Assembly (NCBI GenBank): GCA_028023455.1
Contig: JAQFVV010000318.1
Location: 494,001 to 558,000 of the forward strand
From: Epiperipatus broadwayi
Taxonomy: Eukaryota > Onychophora > Udeonychophora > Euonychophora > Peripatidae
DNA length: 64,000 nucleotides
Reading direction: 5' to 3'
Each line of letters begins with the position of its first letter. Position 1 is the stretch's first letter. Below are positions 50,411 to 63,742 of this stretch, piece by piece. The notes beneath the pieces were generated by a model, which saw nothing but the letters and a program-made list of their open reading frames with translations, did not search any database and was not told the DNA's origin. The position numbers and the translations under genes are program-made.

Positions 50411-52319
50411 GCACTATATATATATCAGCACATAATATTATTAAAGTAATTAGAAATATTTCAGTTGCATGCAAGTACATAATTGCTAAAATATCTATAA
50501 GTACATCAAAAGTGCTGGGTACCATGAATGTGCAAGCCATCAATAAATTTGTTATTATCATCATAAAATATAAAAAATAAAGTTAATGAACTTTAAATAT
50601 GACTATTATCTTAACACCATATAAAGGATTCTAAAATAATTATACAGCTATCCTCACATATACTTTTCATATAATGTTAGTTCAGAGTAAACTCTGGCAT
50701 TGCAAAAACCTGGTGGCTGTGAATAAGAGAAAATTTACAATTCTTAAATTATGCTAATTAGGGGTAAAAATAAAAATAAAAATGAGAGATCTGATAAATA
50801 CTCTACATTACAAATAGATCATTATGATTTTGAATATTTACAAATATCACATATTATTTCTATAAATTGAAAAAAGCAAAGTAATAAATGATTTAACATG
50901 GTTTAATATATATATAAATATATATATATATATTAAATTGTAAGTTGTATTAAATAAATGAATATGTATGCACACACATGCATATTTAATAATACAAAAT
51001 TTTCCAATCATTAATATTCCAATAAATATTATTCCATTTTAACCAAATATAAATAACTAAATGTTAAAATATACAAATACATTTTAGTTTGGCAATTTCA
51101 TCATATTTTTCTAATTCTTAAATAAAATCTCTTATGAATGACACAAAATAATTCAAAGAAAAATAAGAGTTTTTATTCTTTGGTGACTTCAAGCTGATTA
51201 ATCACTTTGATTTTCTACATGAATACTTTTTCTCATTTGTTGCATTCATATTTATTTTTTATATTTATTTGTATCACTCTGTTTTATATTATTGCAATAC
51301 ATATATGCCTAGACTTTTGTCTAAGCTGAAATTTGTTTTTTTATAATTAGGATTTTTGTATTTTAACTTTTATATAACAATTTTTTTGAATATATACAAT
51401 GTTAATTTATCTTCTTTAAGTTATGTAATTAACAGGGCACTATGCCCATATGGTAATATTTAATCATCATCATTAATACTTTGACATAGTTGACCATCTT
51501 TTAACATAATTTTTCAAGCATCTCAGTTTTTAAATTTTATCATAACATTTAATGAGTTCCATATCATAAATATATATTTTCAAATTTTTTTATCTACTTC
51601 TAAAATCTTTGAGGTTAGAAAAAGTCTATAATAAAGTTTTTATATAAAAACATTTAAAAAAAAAACAACTATGTTTAAGATTTTGTGGGATATAGTATTA
51701 TCTAAACAAAATTACAAAATATTGTTTTGATTTATACTAGTATATAAAAAATATGCTGATATACATATAAGCATATTTTGTATTTTAAAATGTTTCACTG
51801 TTACTAATAAAATAAAATTATACAATTTATAAAAAGTCATTATACAAAGAATAAATGCTCACACAAAATAGAAATATTTTCTATTCACATTATAATATCT
51901 TTTGAGACAGTAATTATTGTACTGCTATGAATATATTTATATGCACATAGTAATTAATATTTATCATATAGAAATAGATACTGTATATCAATCAGATTAT
52001 TAAAATTTTATTTGTGTAAATACACAATAAATTGCTACCATTTCATTTACAAGTCAAACTTCCTGTACTTATCTCATTAACATATTCAGTTTAAAATAAA
52101 TATACCAATGATTACTAGCTATATATTACTCACTGTAGCAAAGGTATATTTAAGAGTTTTGTTGAACAGATAAATGTTACCAGAGATCAAGAAGCACTGT
52201 AGAAATGATTTTTGTTGGCAGGCAAATGCAAAAAATGTTTTAGAAACAAATGAGTTATTTAAATATTGTTTTTTATTAAATTGGTCAAATCAATTGATTC
52301 AGATAATGTGATAAGTCTA
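50411..52319. other. AT-rich sequence, no supported gene
   Basis: A 62-codon frame at 50392-50580 shows no domain. (TA)n-like tracts near 50907-50933. Nothing else recognised. Confidence 0.5.
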
Positions 52320-53372
52320 TGGTATTGTTAAAATTAATTGGTTGTCCACCAAAATTTAATTGTATTATACAGTATCTATATAATGGAATGAGAAGAATTG
52401 TTATTACTACAGGTGGAAACTTGAAGTATTTAAAATTAAAACTGGTGTCAAATAAAAATATGTACTTATTCCAACATTGTTTTCAATTTTTATGACAGTG
52501 GTCTCTGATATTGTTTATAGGCAGCTTAATCAAATAAGAATCAAGAATACAAGACTGATTTAATGATGGAGTTTTTAATTTAATTCAATTAAAAGTGAAA
52601 ATAAGAACTATTTTTTTGCATTCTAGATTTGGAGTGTTTTTTCCAGTTCAAAAAATGATTTACAGAATGTACTTAATGTTTGGTATACAACATATAAAGA
52701 CTTTAGTTTATTAATTAATGTTCAATAAACTTAAATTCTTCATCAGTTAGTGATAGAAAAAAAATCCTAATCATCTTTTAGCATGGTTTGGGTATCAACT
52801 TAAGAATATGAAATAATTTAAATTCTTTGGTAGTTTTACAAATAGTGATGTGGACTTTGATGTCGAGATACCATCCAGACTCTAATGTGATACAGCTGTT
52901 TTTAGCATATTAAAAAATAAAATATTTTTCCATAGAGAAATAACTACTATTAAACTAGTTATACAAAAAACTATTATTATTTTTATCTAATTTATTATAT
53001 GGGTGAGACATGGACATCCTATTGCACAATATAAAGCCATTAAAAAAGTTTCATTTAAGTATTCCTATAAAATTTTAACAATACAAGGGCAAGATCAATA
53101 AACCGCATCAAGATTTTTTCAACTTGCTGAATATAATATTATATAGCCCACTATTGTAAAATCAATGATATTTTCATTGGATTAGACACATAAAATAAAT
53201 AAACAATTCAAGACTTCTTAGATGTATATTTCATAGTGAATTTGAGCATGACTTTTATAACACAAAGAGAGAGATCAAGAGAGATCCTGTCATCACTATA
53301 AGGATTATCTTAGAGACATACTGAAGAAGTGCAATGCCAATTATTTCTATTCAGAGGATATGGCAAAAAAAA
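52320..53372 (+). pseudogene. RTE-like LINE reverse transcriptase pseudogene
   Basis: Heavily decayed RT and C-terminal region of an RTE-type LINE. Aligned blocks in order: LIGCPPKFNCIIQYLYNGMR (about 52333), KIKTGVK*KYVLIPTLFSIF (about 52434; family GVKQGC with stop and substitutions), LLINVQ near 52710 (family F.L.IN..KT), GETWTSYC (about 53002; family YGCETWT), INNSRLLRCIFHSE (about 53195), and HYKDYLRDILKKCNANY (about 53293; family RFKDCLK..L..C.I). The catalytic FADD motif cannot be found in any frame between blocks. Stops and frameshifts throughout. A different LINE family from the one at 9310-11206. Confidence 0.82.
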
Positions 53373-54075
53373 AATGAATATATTAGAGTGCTACAATTAG
53401 AAAAGAAAAAAAAAGGTTTCTGCTGAAGAAATTAAGACAACATCATAAAGTATGAAGTGAACAGATGTTCTATATATGTAATTTGTGTTTCATAGATTTT
53501 TGTGAATGGATATTTATTATTAATATTAAACTACAGGCTATTATATTATTTCTAGCCTAAATATACATTTAAGCTCAAATAAGAACATTTTTATTAGATA
53601 TTAAAATATAATATCAAAATCCAACATTATCCCTCATTTGTCATATGTATGTTTTTAAGTATGCTTAATACTTTTATTCTAGCACATATTTTTGAAACAC
53701 ATGAATGAAAACATCTGAAAAAAGTAAATATTCCCATGATACATTTCTTACAAACAATCCCTTAAACATGGTTTCATTTTTTTCATTTATTAATATCAAA
53801 CCATACAATTTGATTTATATATGTCAAACTTTCTACATTCACATCTTTGACACCATCCTGTTTAGATTAATATATTAATGATTATTACTATTCATTTATA
53901 AAGCTAAAAATTATCATACTAATTCAATCTTATACATAAATTTTAAGTTAAAGATTAATATATGTATTTTTTATTATATATAACCAAAGAGTATCCTTAA
54001 TTCAACTTTGTCTTATTTCCACAATTCTATTAAGTTAAAACAACAAATTCAGAAATTACATCTTTAAAAATCAAA
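53373..54075. other. AT-rich spacer
   Basis: No coding signal or repeat recognised. Confidence 0.5.
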
Positions 54076-54145
54076 TCATTTGGTTTAGTGTTAGTATATT
54101 CACTTGTCATGCTTGCTATTTGAGTTCAAATCAGACTTAGAATTT
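54076..54145 (+). mobile_element. Possible tRNA-Asp-like SINE head
   Basis: TGGTTTAGTGTTAGTATATT resembles an A box, CACTTGTCATGCTTGC an anticodon arm with GTC (Asp-like), and GAGTTCAAATCAGAC a B box. No strong acceptor stem, A-tail or target duplication was found, so this is a degenerate tRNA-derived sequence at best. Confidence 0.4.
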
Positions 54146-54481
54146 TTTTAGGTAGATGAATTATAGCCACTCAATTTCTTTAACATGCAATAGCAATCAA
54201 TAAATGCACATCTAGCTATACTAAGTTAGAAAATAATGGATGTTTAAGTCGATTAAATAATATTCAATATACTAACTATAATATTAAAAATATGATTTTA
54301 GAAGGATAGAGCTTTTAGAATAAGGAATAGAGGTGTCAAAGATTTAAGAGTGCTGAACCTATGTTACCTTCATATTTTTATGTATTTACAAGTTTTGATG
54401 AAAAAAATCAATAGATGGTTATTACTTTTAATTTATTTACATTATAAAATAAAGTATAAAATTTAAGAAATTATTGTTTAC

Positions 54482-54575
54482 CTTCTGTGATGGTTCTTGC
54501 ACTGGCCATCTTTTCTTGAATTTCTTTACTCCGGACTAAATCACATTTTGTGCCACATAAATAAATACGACAGTC
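54482..54575 (-). CDS. RAB24: Exon of a RAB24-like small GTPase
   Basis: Internal exon of a Rab GTPase, a GTP-binding regulator of membrane traffic; RAB24 is associated with autophagy (family knowledge). On the minus strand a T-rich tract and TTATTAG precede the exon, then GACTGTCGTATTTATTTATG..., ending ATCACAGAAG|GTAAAC, a good donor. The exon is 94 nt: 31 codons plus one base, open throughout. It reads DCRIYLCGTKCDLVRSKEIQ then EKMASARTITE. The guanine-specificity (G4) motif is TKCD rather than NKxD; T at this position and the IYLCGTK context are typical of RAB24. Neighbouring exons with WDTAG or ETSSK motifs were not found in the window, so introns must be long or the exons lie outside. 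Could be a pseudo-exon, but the open frame and both splice sites argue against it. Confidence 0.75.
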
Positions 54576-54904
54576 CTAATAAGATAAAAAAATAATATTT
54601 TAAACTCTACTAATAATTAAAACTATAATGAACTAAATATTTTAAATACAATTATTTAATAATTTAATTTTATATATTATCAAATGATACAGTGAATCAA
54701 ACTAGCTGATATGTTAGATATTATTGTTTTCACTATGTCAAGTCATTGCTTGGGCAAGTAAAGAGAAAGTATAGATTTTTAATTATCACAGATTTCAAAA
54801 TAACCATGACTTAAAAAAAATTAAAAAGATAATCAATAAATAATTAAGTCTAATCTAACTCTGAAAGACCTCATGGGTAATATTACTATATATTCTTGTT
54901 TAGC
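54576..54904 (-). other. Presumed intron of the RAB24-like gene
   Basis: AT-rich, no coding signal. Follows from the acceptor site at 54576-54577 on the minus strand. Confidence 0.5.
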
Positions 54905-55495
54905 ATGAAATGCGTATATTGGTGATTATTTATATTTTCAATATATGTGTGTTCAAGTGTATCCGTGTTATGAGATAGTGTGGAGAGTGATGGATCATGT
55001 GAAAGTCTGTACTCATATACGCTATATATTACATATATAGACACAGGTATATGATAAGCCTGTGTGTGTTAGAGATGTCTGCCCATCCCTTGTATATGTA
55101 TTAAATGGATTATGTCCTGTACATGAGGGGTCAGATTGACCTTAGATCAACATGGGTGTAACAAGAATCTCGGCCTCAGGGTCAACTTCAAGTATTCCAT
55201 CATCAGATTTTCAATTGGATGGACGGTTGAAGAGTTGTAGGATGGAGTAGAATGAAGTCTGTCTATTAAAGTATGAGGTTTGGCTATCTTAATATATATC
55301 TAAGCACTTATAGCATATATGTGTGGAGATGGTAATCTGGACCAACTGATGATTGCTGGTTTAGCATGAAATGCGTATATTGGTGATTATTTTTCTTTTC
55401 AACATATGTGTGTTCAAGTTTATCAGTGTTATGAGATAGTGTGGAGACTGGTAGGTCATGTGAAAGTCTGTGCTCATATACCCTATATATATTAT
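54905..55495 (+). repeat. Family B copy B5 with LTR-like direct repeats
   Basis: Two direct repeats of about 130 bp, 54905-55035 and 55357-55490, share TAGCATGAAATGCGTATATT, GTGTGTTCAAGT, GTGTTATGAGATAGTGTGGA and CATGTGAAAGTCTGT. They flank about 320 bp that ends with the family core AATCTGGACCAACTGATGAT. The A-B-A layout resembles a terminal-repeat miniature retroelement or one and a half units of a tandem repeat. 55075-55200 (AGATGTCTGCCCATCC; CAACATGGGTGTAACAAGAA) is unique to this copy in the window. No coding region. Confidence 0.82.
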
Positions 55496-55890
55496 ATATA
55501 AATCCTATAACATTAGTGGCCTATGGTTTGATTTTAATTAAGTTGAACCTTGGAAATTTTTTTCAGATTATTAGCAGGATTTGGAGTTTTTCAGTGTAGT
55601 TGGTTCATAGTAAATTTAGCTAACCATACAGAAAGAAGTTGACAAATGTTATCTAATTATAGTAATTGAAACAACCCAGATTAATTTGGAATTGATTAGT
55701 GTTGATGCATTGACTGTAAAAACAAAAAAATAAAATTGTAATATGGCTTTATCTATGCTTGTATTAGTTACAAAAAATGTAAATATAAAAATAAAAACAA
55801 TGTAATTTATTAACAATTTTTATATTCTTTTAAATGATTTTTCTTTGATAGATTTTGTAACATAAAAATTTGCATTGACCATATTAAAAC

Positions 55891-55892
<2 letters not shown>
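55496..55892. other. AT-rich spacer
   Basis: Nothing recognised. Confidence 0.5.
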
Positions 55893-55921
<29 letters not shown>

Positions 55922-55945
55922 TTTATCATATGGTAATAAAAGTTT

Positions 55946-55983
<38 letters not shown>

Positions 55984-55998
55984 AAACTTTTATTACAT
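55893..55998. repeat. (TA)n tracts with palindromic GTAATAAAAGTTTTAAATAT
   Basis: (TA)n at 55893-55919, then GTAATAAAAGTTTTAAAT (from 55933), a second (TA)n, and the exact complement ATTTAAAACTTTTATTAC ending at 55995. A perfect hairpin with a TA tip, the same layout as 18566-18621. Confidence 0.9.
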
Positions 55999-56920
55999 TT
56001 ATGATAAATAATTTATAAATCAATAATTTTATTTCTTTTCTTTTCAATGTAATTCAATATAAAATACATTGTTTGAAAAAAATATTATCCATAATATCCT
56101 ACAAAGTCAAGCATGTTCTTGACTACTTGATGTCATATTTATAATGTAAGTGGGCTACTGAAAGTGGTCTTATTTATTCTCAAGTGTCAGAGATGATATT
56201 TAAATAAGGTATATATGTAAATGACATAATGAAATAGATCATTTTTGATAGGAGAATTCAAGATTTTTTTTTATTAATAGCATTGGCAATGTGTTAAAAA
56301 TATACCATGCTTTTTTAAACTTGCACTTCTCATCATTTCACTCAGAAGATACAGTCTAAACTTTTTCTGGGTCAAAGGTATGACCACGATCAATTTCAGG
56401 TTCTAAAAAAGATTGATTTGATGTCAGAGTTCGACCTTAGTATGGTTATATTTAATATGTAAGCTATGTCATTTTAGTTCCAATATTTGACTGCAACTTA
56501 CCAAACCAAACTGCATTTTCAAAACAAATTGCTGCAATTAATCCTATATACAATGGGTGTGAGGAATATTCTGGAGGTAAACTGTCCTTGGTTTTATTTA
56601 TGAGCCCACTTGAAGAAGGAGGAATCCTGAAACTAATCTTCTATGTGTCTGAGCAAATGCTATATAGAGTATGGGATAATCCTGTCATGTATGGTTGTCT
56701 TGTAACAGGCTGTTGTTATCTGTGGCTACTACTATAATAAAACTTCTTCACAGTGTTGATGCAATTTATGTCTGTATTCTATTTCACTCAAGTCTTTGAT
56801 GTACCCTTATATGTTTGTTTAACAATCAGCTTTATTTTTACATATCAAGAAATTTCTATATAGAAAGCTTTTAAAATACACCAATTCATGTACTGTAAGT
56901 GTCAGTGATTGAGAGTAATT
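55999..56920. other. Unassigned; 56340-56790 resembles an old repeat body
   Basis: 56340-56790 is less AT-rich with no long frame. It ends near CTATAATAAAACTTCTTCAC, which could be a retroelement 3' end with a poly(A) signal, but no second copy is present for comparison. Confidence 0.4.
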
Positions 56921-57627
56921 AAAACAAGCAAAACTCTTTATACGTATTGCCATTCAGTGCAAGTCAGAGTAATCAATGGATGTCAGAAGGGTTTTTGCAT
57001 AAAATCCCTATCCAGTGCCTACTCATCCAATATCCCCAGACTAGTTTCTGGCTTGTGACCTTCATCAATGAGGAGTCTTGGATCTGAGAGCACTGCACCT
57101 AGATCTCAGGATCTAATGCAACCCTCCAGCAACCACTTTTTATCTCTACTTAACTACAAAACTATGAGTCTTAAATTGAAAAAACTATAATATTTTCAAG
57201 CTCATCATTTTGGTGATTTTGGTTCTTTAATAATCATAGCCACCACTACCCTATTAGACAGGATTGTTTTTAAGCCAATAAACTTCCCATGGTCACCATT
57301 TCTTATGCTTGCTTATAACTGTTATTAAAACAGGCAAAACTCTCTATATGTATTGCCACTAGATGCAAGTTTTGTAGTTAAGTAGAGATAAAAGGTTGTT
57401 GCTGAAGGGTTGCATTAGATTCTAAGATCTAGGTGCAGTTTTCTCAGATCCAAGGCTCCTCACTGATGATCTCCACAAGCCAGAAACCAGTCTGGGGATA
57501 TTGGATGGGTAGTATGGGGATTTTATGCATAAGCCTTCTGGCTTGCACTGAGTGGCAAAATGCATAGAGAGTTTTGCCTATTTTAATAACAGTTATAAGC
57601 CAACATAAGAAATGGTGATCATGTGGT
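56921..57627. mobile_element. Nested foldback element family A (copies 2 and 3)
   Basis: 56921-57162 starts with the family A terminal sequence (CAAGCAAAACTCTTTATACG, CATTCAGTGCAAG) and runs through CCAATATCCCCAGACTAGTT to TCTACTTAACTACAAAAC. 57370-57545 is its reverse complement (TTTGTAGTTAAGTAGAG ... CCAGTCTGGGGATATTGG ... AAGCCTTCTGGCTTGCACTG). A second, shorter inverted pair, 57271-57369 and 57541-57627, carries the outer terminal sequence ACCATTTCTTATGCTTGCTT then ATAACTGTTATTAAAACAGG. So one element with terminal repeats of about 95 bp lies beside or inside a partial inverted copy. The 87-codon minus-strand frame at 57444-57707 is an artefact of this. Confidence 0.82.
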
Positions 57628-57833
57628 TGAGGGTAAATTGCCTCTCTGATTTGTAAGGGTTTCAATATCATTTTTATAATTGAGATGATTGTTATATTTT
57701 TGTACATATAGGTCTAAAAAATTTATGATTGTCAGTGTGTCTTTCTGTTCAATGGTCTAATTTAAATGTGATACTTATACAAGCTCTTGTTGAATTTTAG
57801 TTATTTGACTTTCAGATGTGCAAATGAAAACAT

Positions 57834-58295
<462 letters not shown>

Positions 58296-58317
58296 GATAT
58301 CTATTTTTAACTCTACT

Positions 58318-58673
58318 TTAGTTCTGCTTTGTATGTCCATGAAAAAGATACAGGCCACACTATTGATTTTGATGAAGCTAAGGTTGTCTTCTTTGAGAGA
58401 AATGAAATCAAAAGAAGAATTAAAGAGTCTTTATTATTGAAAATTTATGATTCTGAAGCAATTAACTTATTTAAGAGTTCTTTTAATATTAAGGGTGGAT
58501 GGGAAGTGAATGGATTTGTGGGTAGTTTTTAATAGTATATATAAGTTGTGTTTTTTTTTATTATTTCTTTACACTTGAGAAGTCTGCTTGTAGCAGTGAA
58601 ACCTTAGGTTGTGTTTTAATATTATTTTTATTCTGGTCTGGTTTAATTTTAGATTTGGGGTAGTTTTGATTTT
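58318..58673 (+). pseudogene. Penelope-like element 3' end, GIY-YIG C-terminus (right arm)
   Basis: Mirror copy of 57937-58295, separated from it by only 22 bp. The reading frame runs from about 58317 (FSSALYVHEK) to the stop at 58530-58532, followed by a 3' untranslated part identical to the left arm except for the length of an A/T homopolymer (nine T at 58551-58559 against about 13 A on the left) and one T at the outer end. Near-identity of about 355 bp implies a recent event or an assembly effect. Penelope-like elements are known for inverted and partially tandem copies (family knowledge). Domain half-present, so no active nuclease is expected. Confidence 0.8.
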
Positions 58674-58704
58674 ATATTGACTAGTTTAGCTTTATGCTTG
58701 TAAT

Positions 58705-59848
<1,144 letters not shown>

Positions 59849-60190
59849 ATATGCCAGCTATAAACCCATTTTGATAAACCCATGAAAGGAAACATTATAA
59901 TACCAGCACCAAAATAGCAAAATATTAAACTAAACTTCTGGATATTTTACTTATAAAATATACATAAGCTATCAGTTAATTCTGATACCTATGATACAGA
60001 AATGTTATAATACTATACTAAGATAACTAAGCATGAAATTAACTTCTCACTATTTCACTTCAAATACACATACATTACCAGTCAATTATGATATACTCAT
60101 GAAAAATAAAACTGTTAAACACTGGCACTAAAATTATAAAATGTGAAATTAAATTCTTACCATTTTTACTTCAAATGAACATTAAATAAT
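59849..60190. repeat. Diverged minisatellite, ~110-120-bp unit, three copies
   Basis: Copies at about 59849-59967, 59968-60075 and 60076-60190 share, in order, CAG(T/C)-AATT-TGATA, CATGA-A, TATAAT/GTTAAAC, AAATTAA-TTCT and TTTTACTTCAAAT blocks. Identity is low (perhaps two thirds by eye), so the array is old. Confidence 0.6.
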
Positions 60191-60835
60191 ATGAGAGGGG
60201 TTTAAATCTATGAGCAAGAGGTCAAGCTATCCTCCACAAACCCAATAAGAAATTCTATTAATTAGCTACATTTTCTTTTCTTTTGTTTGCTCATTCAAAA
60301 TGAGGATAAAATCTAAATAATTAATATGATATGATTTGAAACAATAATTAAAGAATTACACATTCATGATGGATTTCTCCATACCTTCTAAATTAATAAT
60401 ATTTTATGCATGCATCTGAATTATGCTACATGCTATAAAATAATTAATATAACTAAATCCAATCGATTTAATTATGAAATTGAGATGAATGTCATAATAC
60501 AGATGATGACAATTTCCAACCAAGCTTTCACATTAATTCTACTCCAGCTGTTCTGTGAGAAAAATCAATTCTACCTTTATTTTTCTTTCTTATTGACAAA
60601 CTATCTTACACTTGGCTATGAATAATTGATAGAAAAACATTCCACAGAATATATGATGGATAAAAAGACTTTCATAACTCTAATCACTTAAATAACAATA
60701 CACAGTGACTTCCTAGTTTAATCTTTGAGGCTTTAAACAAACTGGTGTGGACATTGTCTCATCACCAAAAAAAAGAAAATACACTACTTGGCTTCACATA
60801 CTATAATTCATAAAATACAACTTAATCTGAAAGAT
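60191..60835. other. AT-rich sequence, no supported gene
   Basis: A 71-codon frame at 60410-60625 shows no domain. Nothing else seen. Confidence 0.5.
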
Positions 60836-60970
60836 ATAATCCACTCCTAACAAATATTTCAACAAGCTAATGGAAAGCTCTCTCAATCCCTGACAATATA
60901 CTGTATAATCCACTCATGGCAAATACTCAAATAAATTAAGGGAGAGTTATCTCAATCCCTGACAATATAA
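60836..60970. repeat. Tandem duplication, ~70-bp unit
   Basis: TATAATCCACTC(C/A)T(A/G)(A/G)CAAATA ... CTCAATCCCTGACAATATA occurs twice (about 60836-60902 and 60903-60970). Confidence 0.75.
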
Positions 60971-62459
60971 CACAAATAATTTCATTCTGCATACCCACTA
61001 AATACATTTCAATCTAAGCATAATAAAGAAATAATAAATTCACACTTAAATAAATCTCTAAACTTTCCACTTCTTTTTGGCACATTTCATCATCTGAAAC
61101 TGATGGTAACTAAATTACTTCTACTTTCAATTTAAACATTATTATAACTGGATTAAATAACAGACTAGTATATAAGCATAATAATGCATAAACAATTTCA
61201 AATCATATTCGATAATAAATACTGTAATGACATTACTTAATAAGTGATAAAAGAAATAATGAATAAATCTCTCATTTCTGACATGTATAATATTTTAAAT
61301 TTATAATATAACAGTTACTGATAGATAAACCTCAACATTCTAGCAAAGCAAAGTTAAATTAACTCTTTAGTGTAGTTGATATAAACCAATAATTGAAACA
61401 AAAGTCTGGTTTGGGATAAACAAGAAACCTTTAAATTTGGAATAAAACAATTATTAAGAAATAAACTTTATAACTTTTTAAAAATGCAAAGATAAACAAT
61501 AAATTTTATGCAACTACCCCTTATGGAAATACAAGTACATAAAAACTATATTAAAATAATACTAATTACCCAGTATAATATATTAAAATAATACTAATTA
61601 CCCAGTATAATATCTCTCCATATTATACCTTTGTAAGATGTTCTTGAAAAGAAAAATAATAATCAAATAATAAAATATCATAAGTCAAATAATTAATCTA
61701 TCTATCTATCAAAGAAAAAATAATAATCATTAAAGTTTTTATTTCTTGGTTGGAGTGAAAAGTTCATTTATAGTCTATAAATGACACATCTTGGTCAGGT
61801 ACTAAATGATGATGATCATTTGTATAAGTATAAATATGGATAAACACATAACAAGTTCATGCAGGGAGATAAATAATATTAATTGGGTCTAATTTAACAG
61901 CATTTCAAAGTTTTTAGCAATAACTAATAAAACCGCTGGCAATATCACATATGAAAATTCTTCATAGTGGCAAACAAATATTTATTATGGCATAAGTAGA
62001 GCAATAATTTATTATTTAATTCGACCTATTTAAGCATTTGTTCCAAATCATCAAAAGTCATTCATCAAGCAAATAACAACTCAGTTTGTAGAACCATTTA
62101 AATTCACAAGTAAGTTTATTTTGATAGTATACTTTTAAAAAAAAATCAAGTGCAAATGAGAACAATAAAATCAAAGAAATTCACATCAGGTTTATGCTCT
62201 TCAATTCATTCATTTATCAGCACATTTAGAGATAAATTAATGGTTCATTAAATCGTATGTTACCCATTTGTTTCTTATTTCCAGATACAAATGGTTAGGT
62301 ATATATTTTTGTCAATAATAATAATAATAAAGCAGGTTATAATAAATTATCCACACACATCCTTCCATTTAAACTTTATCCTTTTATAGTTAGCAAAAAT
62401 TATCAACAAAGAGTCTCTGAAGTGTTTAATGAAAAAGTTCAGCATAAATTTTCCAACAT
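60971..62459. other. AT-rich sequence with a 33-bp duplication
   Basis: TATTAAAATAATACTAATTA followed by CCCAGTATAATAT occurs twice in direct tandem at about 61549-61612. (TCTA)n traces near 61699-61710 and (AAT)n at 62316-62331. No gene recognised. Confidence 0.55.
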
Positions 62460-62810
62460 AATAATAAAATCCACACATTCCAGTTATTTCTTTAGTGTTA
62501 GAGATTAAATCTAAGTAAATCAAACTTACAATGTAGACATACATTTCAATTACTTCTTTAATATTAGAAATAAGATTTAGGAAAAGTAGATTTGAAATAT
62601 AAACATGCAGTTCCATTATTTATTTAATATTAGAAATTAAAGTTAAATTTTAATATAGGCTAAATCAAACTTACAATGTAGACATACATTTCAATTACTT
62701 CTTTAATATTAGAAATAAGATTTAGGAAAAGTAGATTTGAAATATAAACATGCAGTTCCATTATTTCTTTAATATTAGAAATTAAAGTTAAATTTATAAT
62801 ATAGGCACAC
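62460..62810. repeat. Higher-order minisatellite: 145-bp repeat of ~73-bp monomers
   Basis: A 145-bp unit starting TAAATCAAACTTACAATGTA occurs at 62516 and 62661 with very few differences (an inserted TA near 62640; TATT versus TTCT). Each unit contains two related monomers of about 73 bp built on TT(C/A)(C/T)TTTAATATTAGAAAT, and a further partial monomer precedes them (62475-62515). The minus-strand 89-codon frame (LNLISNIKEV / LDLISNTKEI) is periodic because of the repeat. Confidence 0.85.
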
Positions 62811-63587
62811 ATACACATATCAAATGATGATTTTAGAATTCAAATTAGTCAGTTAAAAATAGGGAGATGTACCTTATTTTCAAAGTGATTTACATCTGCA
62901 TATTTCCTTTTTTATTTTCCTCAGTAGAACTTCTGAGTTGTTTTCATCCAGAAAATCAATAATAATTTTTACTTTCAACCTTGGACCATGGAAGAACTAA
63001 CTTGTAGAAATGAAATTGTACATCTGGGTCTCATTTTATGTGGATTATTTTAATGCTATTTTGAAGTTATGTGATTCATGTTTCTTCTTAATATTTTTCA
63101 TATTTCACTATATTTATTAGATATCAAGAAATTTAAATTATTAATAACTTATTTTGACTTGAAATACATTTTTTTTCCAAAAATATAACATTATTAATTA
63201 GCAACTAATGTGAACATGGCCTGAAGCTATATTTAAAATAAATAACATACTTATACTAATGAGTAAATAATAATAATAGATTTATACTTACATATAAAAA
63301 TATCGCAATAAGTATTCAAAAATTTTAAACTTTTAAAATATATTTTGTTAGGTATAACACAAATAAATAATGTAGATTTTTTAAAAATAAATAAGGAAGA
63401 TTTTATTGATTTTATAAACTGAAAATAATATTTTTAATGATAATGTATAATCTTTTTGTTTTGATTGCATTACTCATTTTTTAAATATAGAAACAAAATG
63501 TGAACATTTAAAATTTATTTCAATAGTAAAAATCAGTTGTCAACAGAAAACCATTAACACAGCACAAGACTGAAATTGGCACTAGTT
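62811..63587. other. AT-rich sequence, no supported gene
   Basis: Nothing recognised. Confidence 0.5.
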
Positions 63588-63742
63588 GTGTAAATGGGAT
63601 GGAGCAGAATATGGTAAAAATTAGAGTGGGAAATGGAAAATAAAGTGGCTAACAAGTTTCTCTGGGCATAATTGCTGAGAGTTTCTTGACTTCATTCAAG
63701 AAGAAGCTACATCACATCACATTGATGAATCTGATTTCTTAC
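63588..63742 (+). mobile_element. 5'-truncated 3' tail of the 9.3-11.2-kb LINE family
   Basis: Aligns with 11030-11206: AAATGGGATGGAGCAGA, AAAGTGGCTAACA(G/A)GTTTCT then CTGGGCATA, TTTCT(T/-)GACT, and an ACATCACATCAC end. Similarity stops abruptly at TTGTG near 63588, as expected from a short 5'-truncated LINE insertion. No A-tail or clear target duplication seen. Confidence 0.82.
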
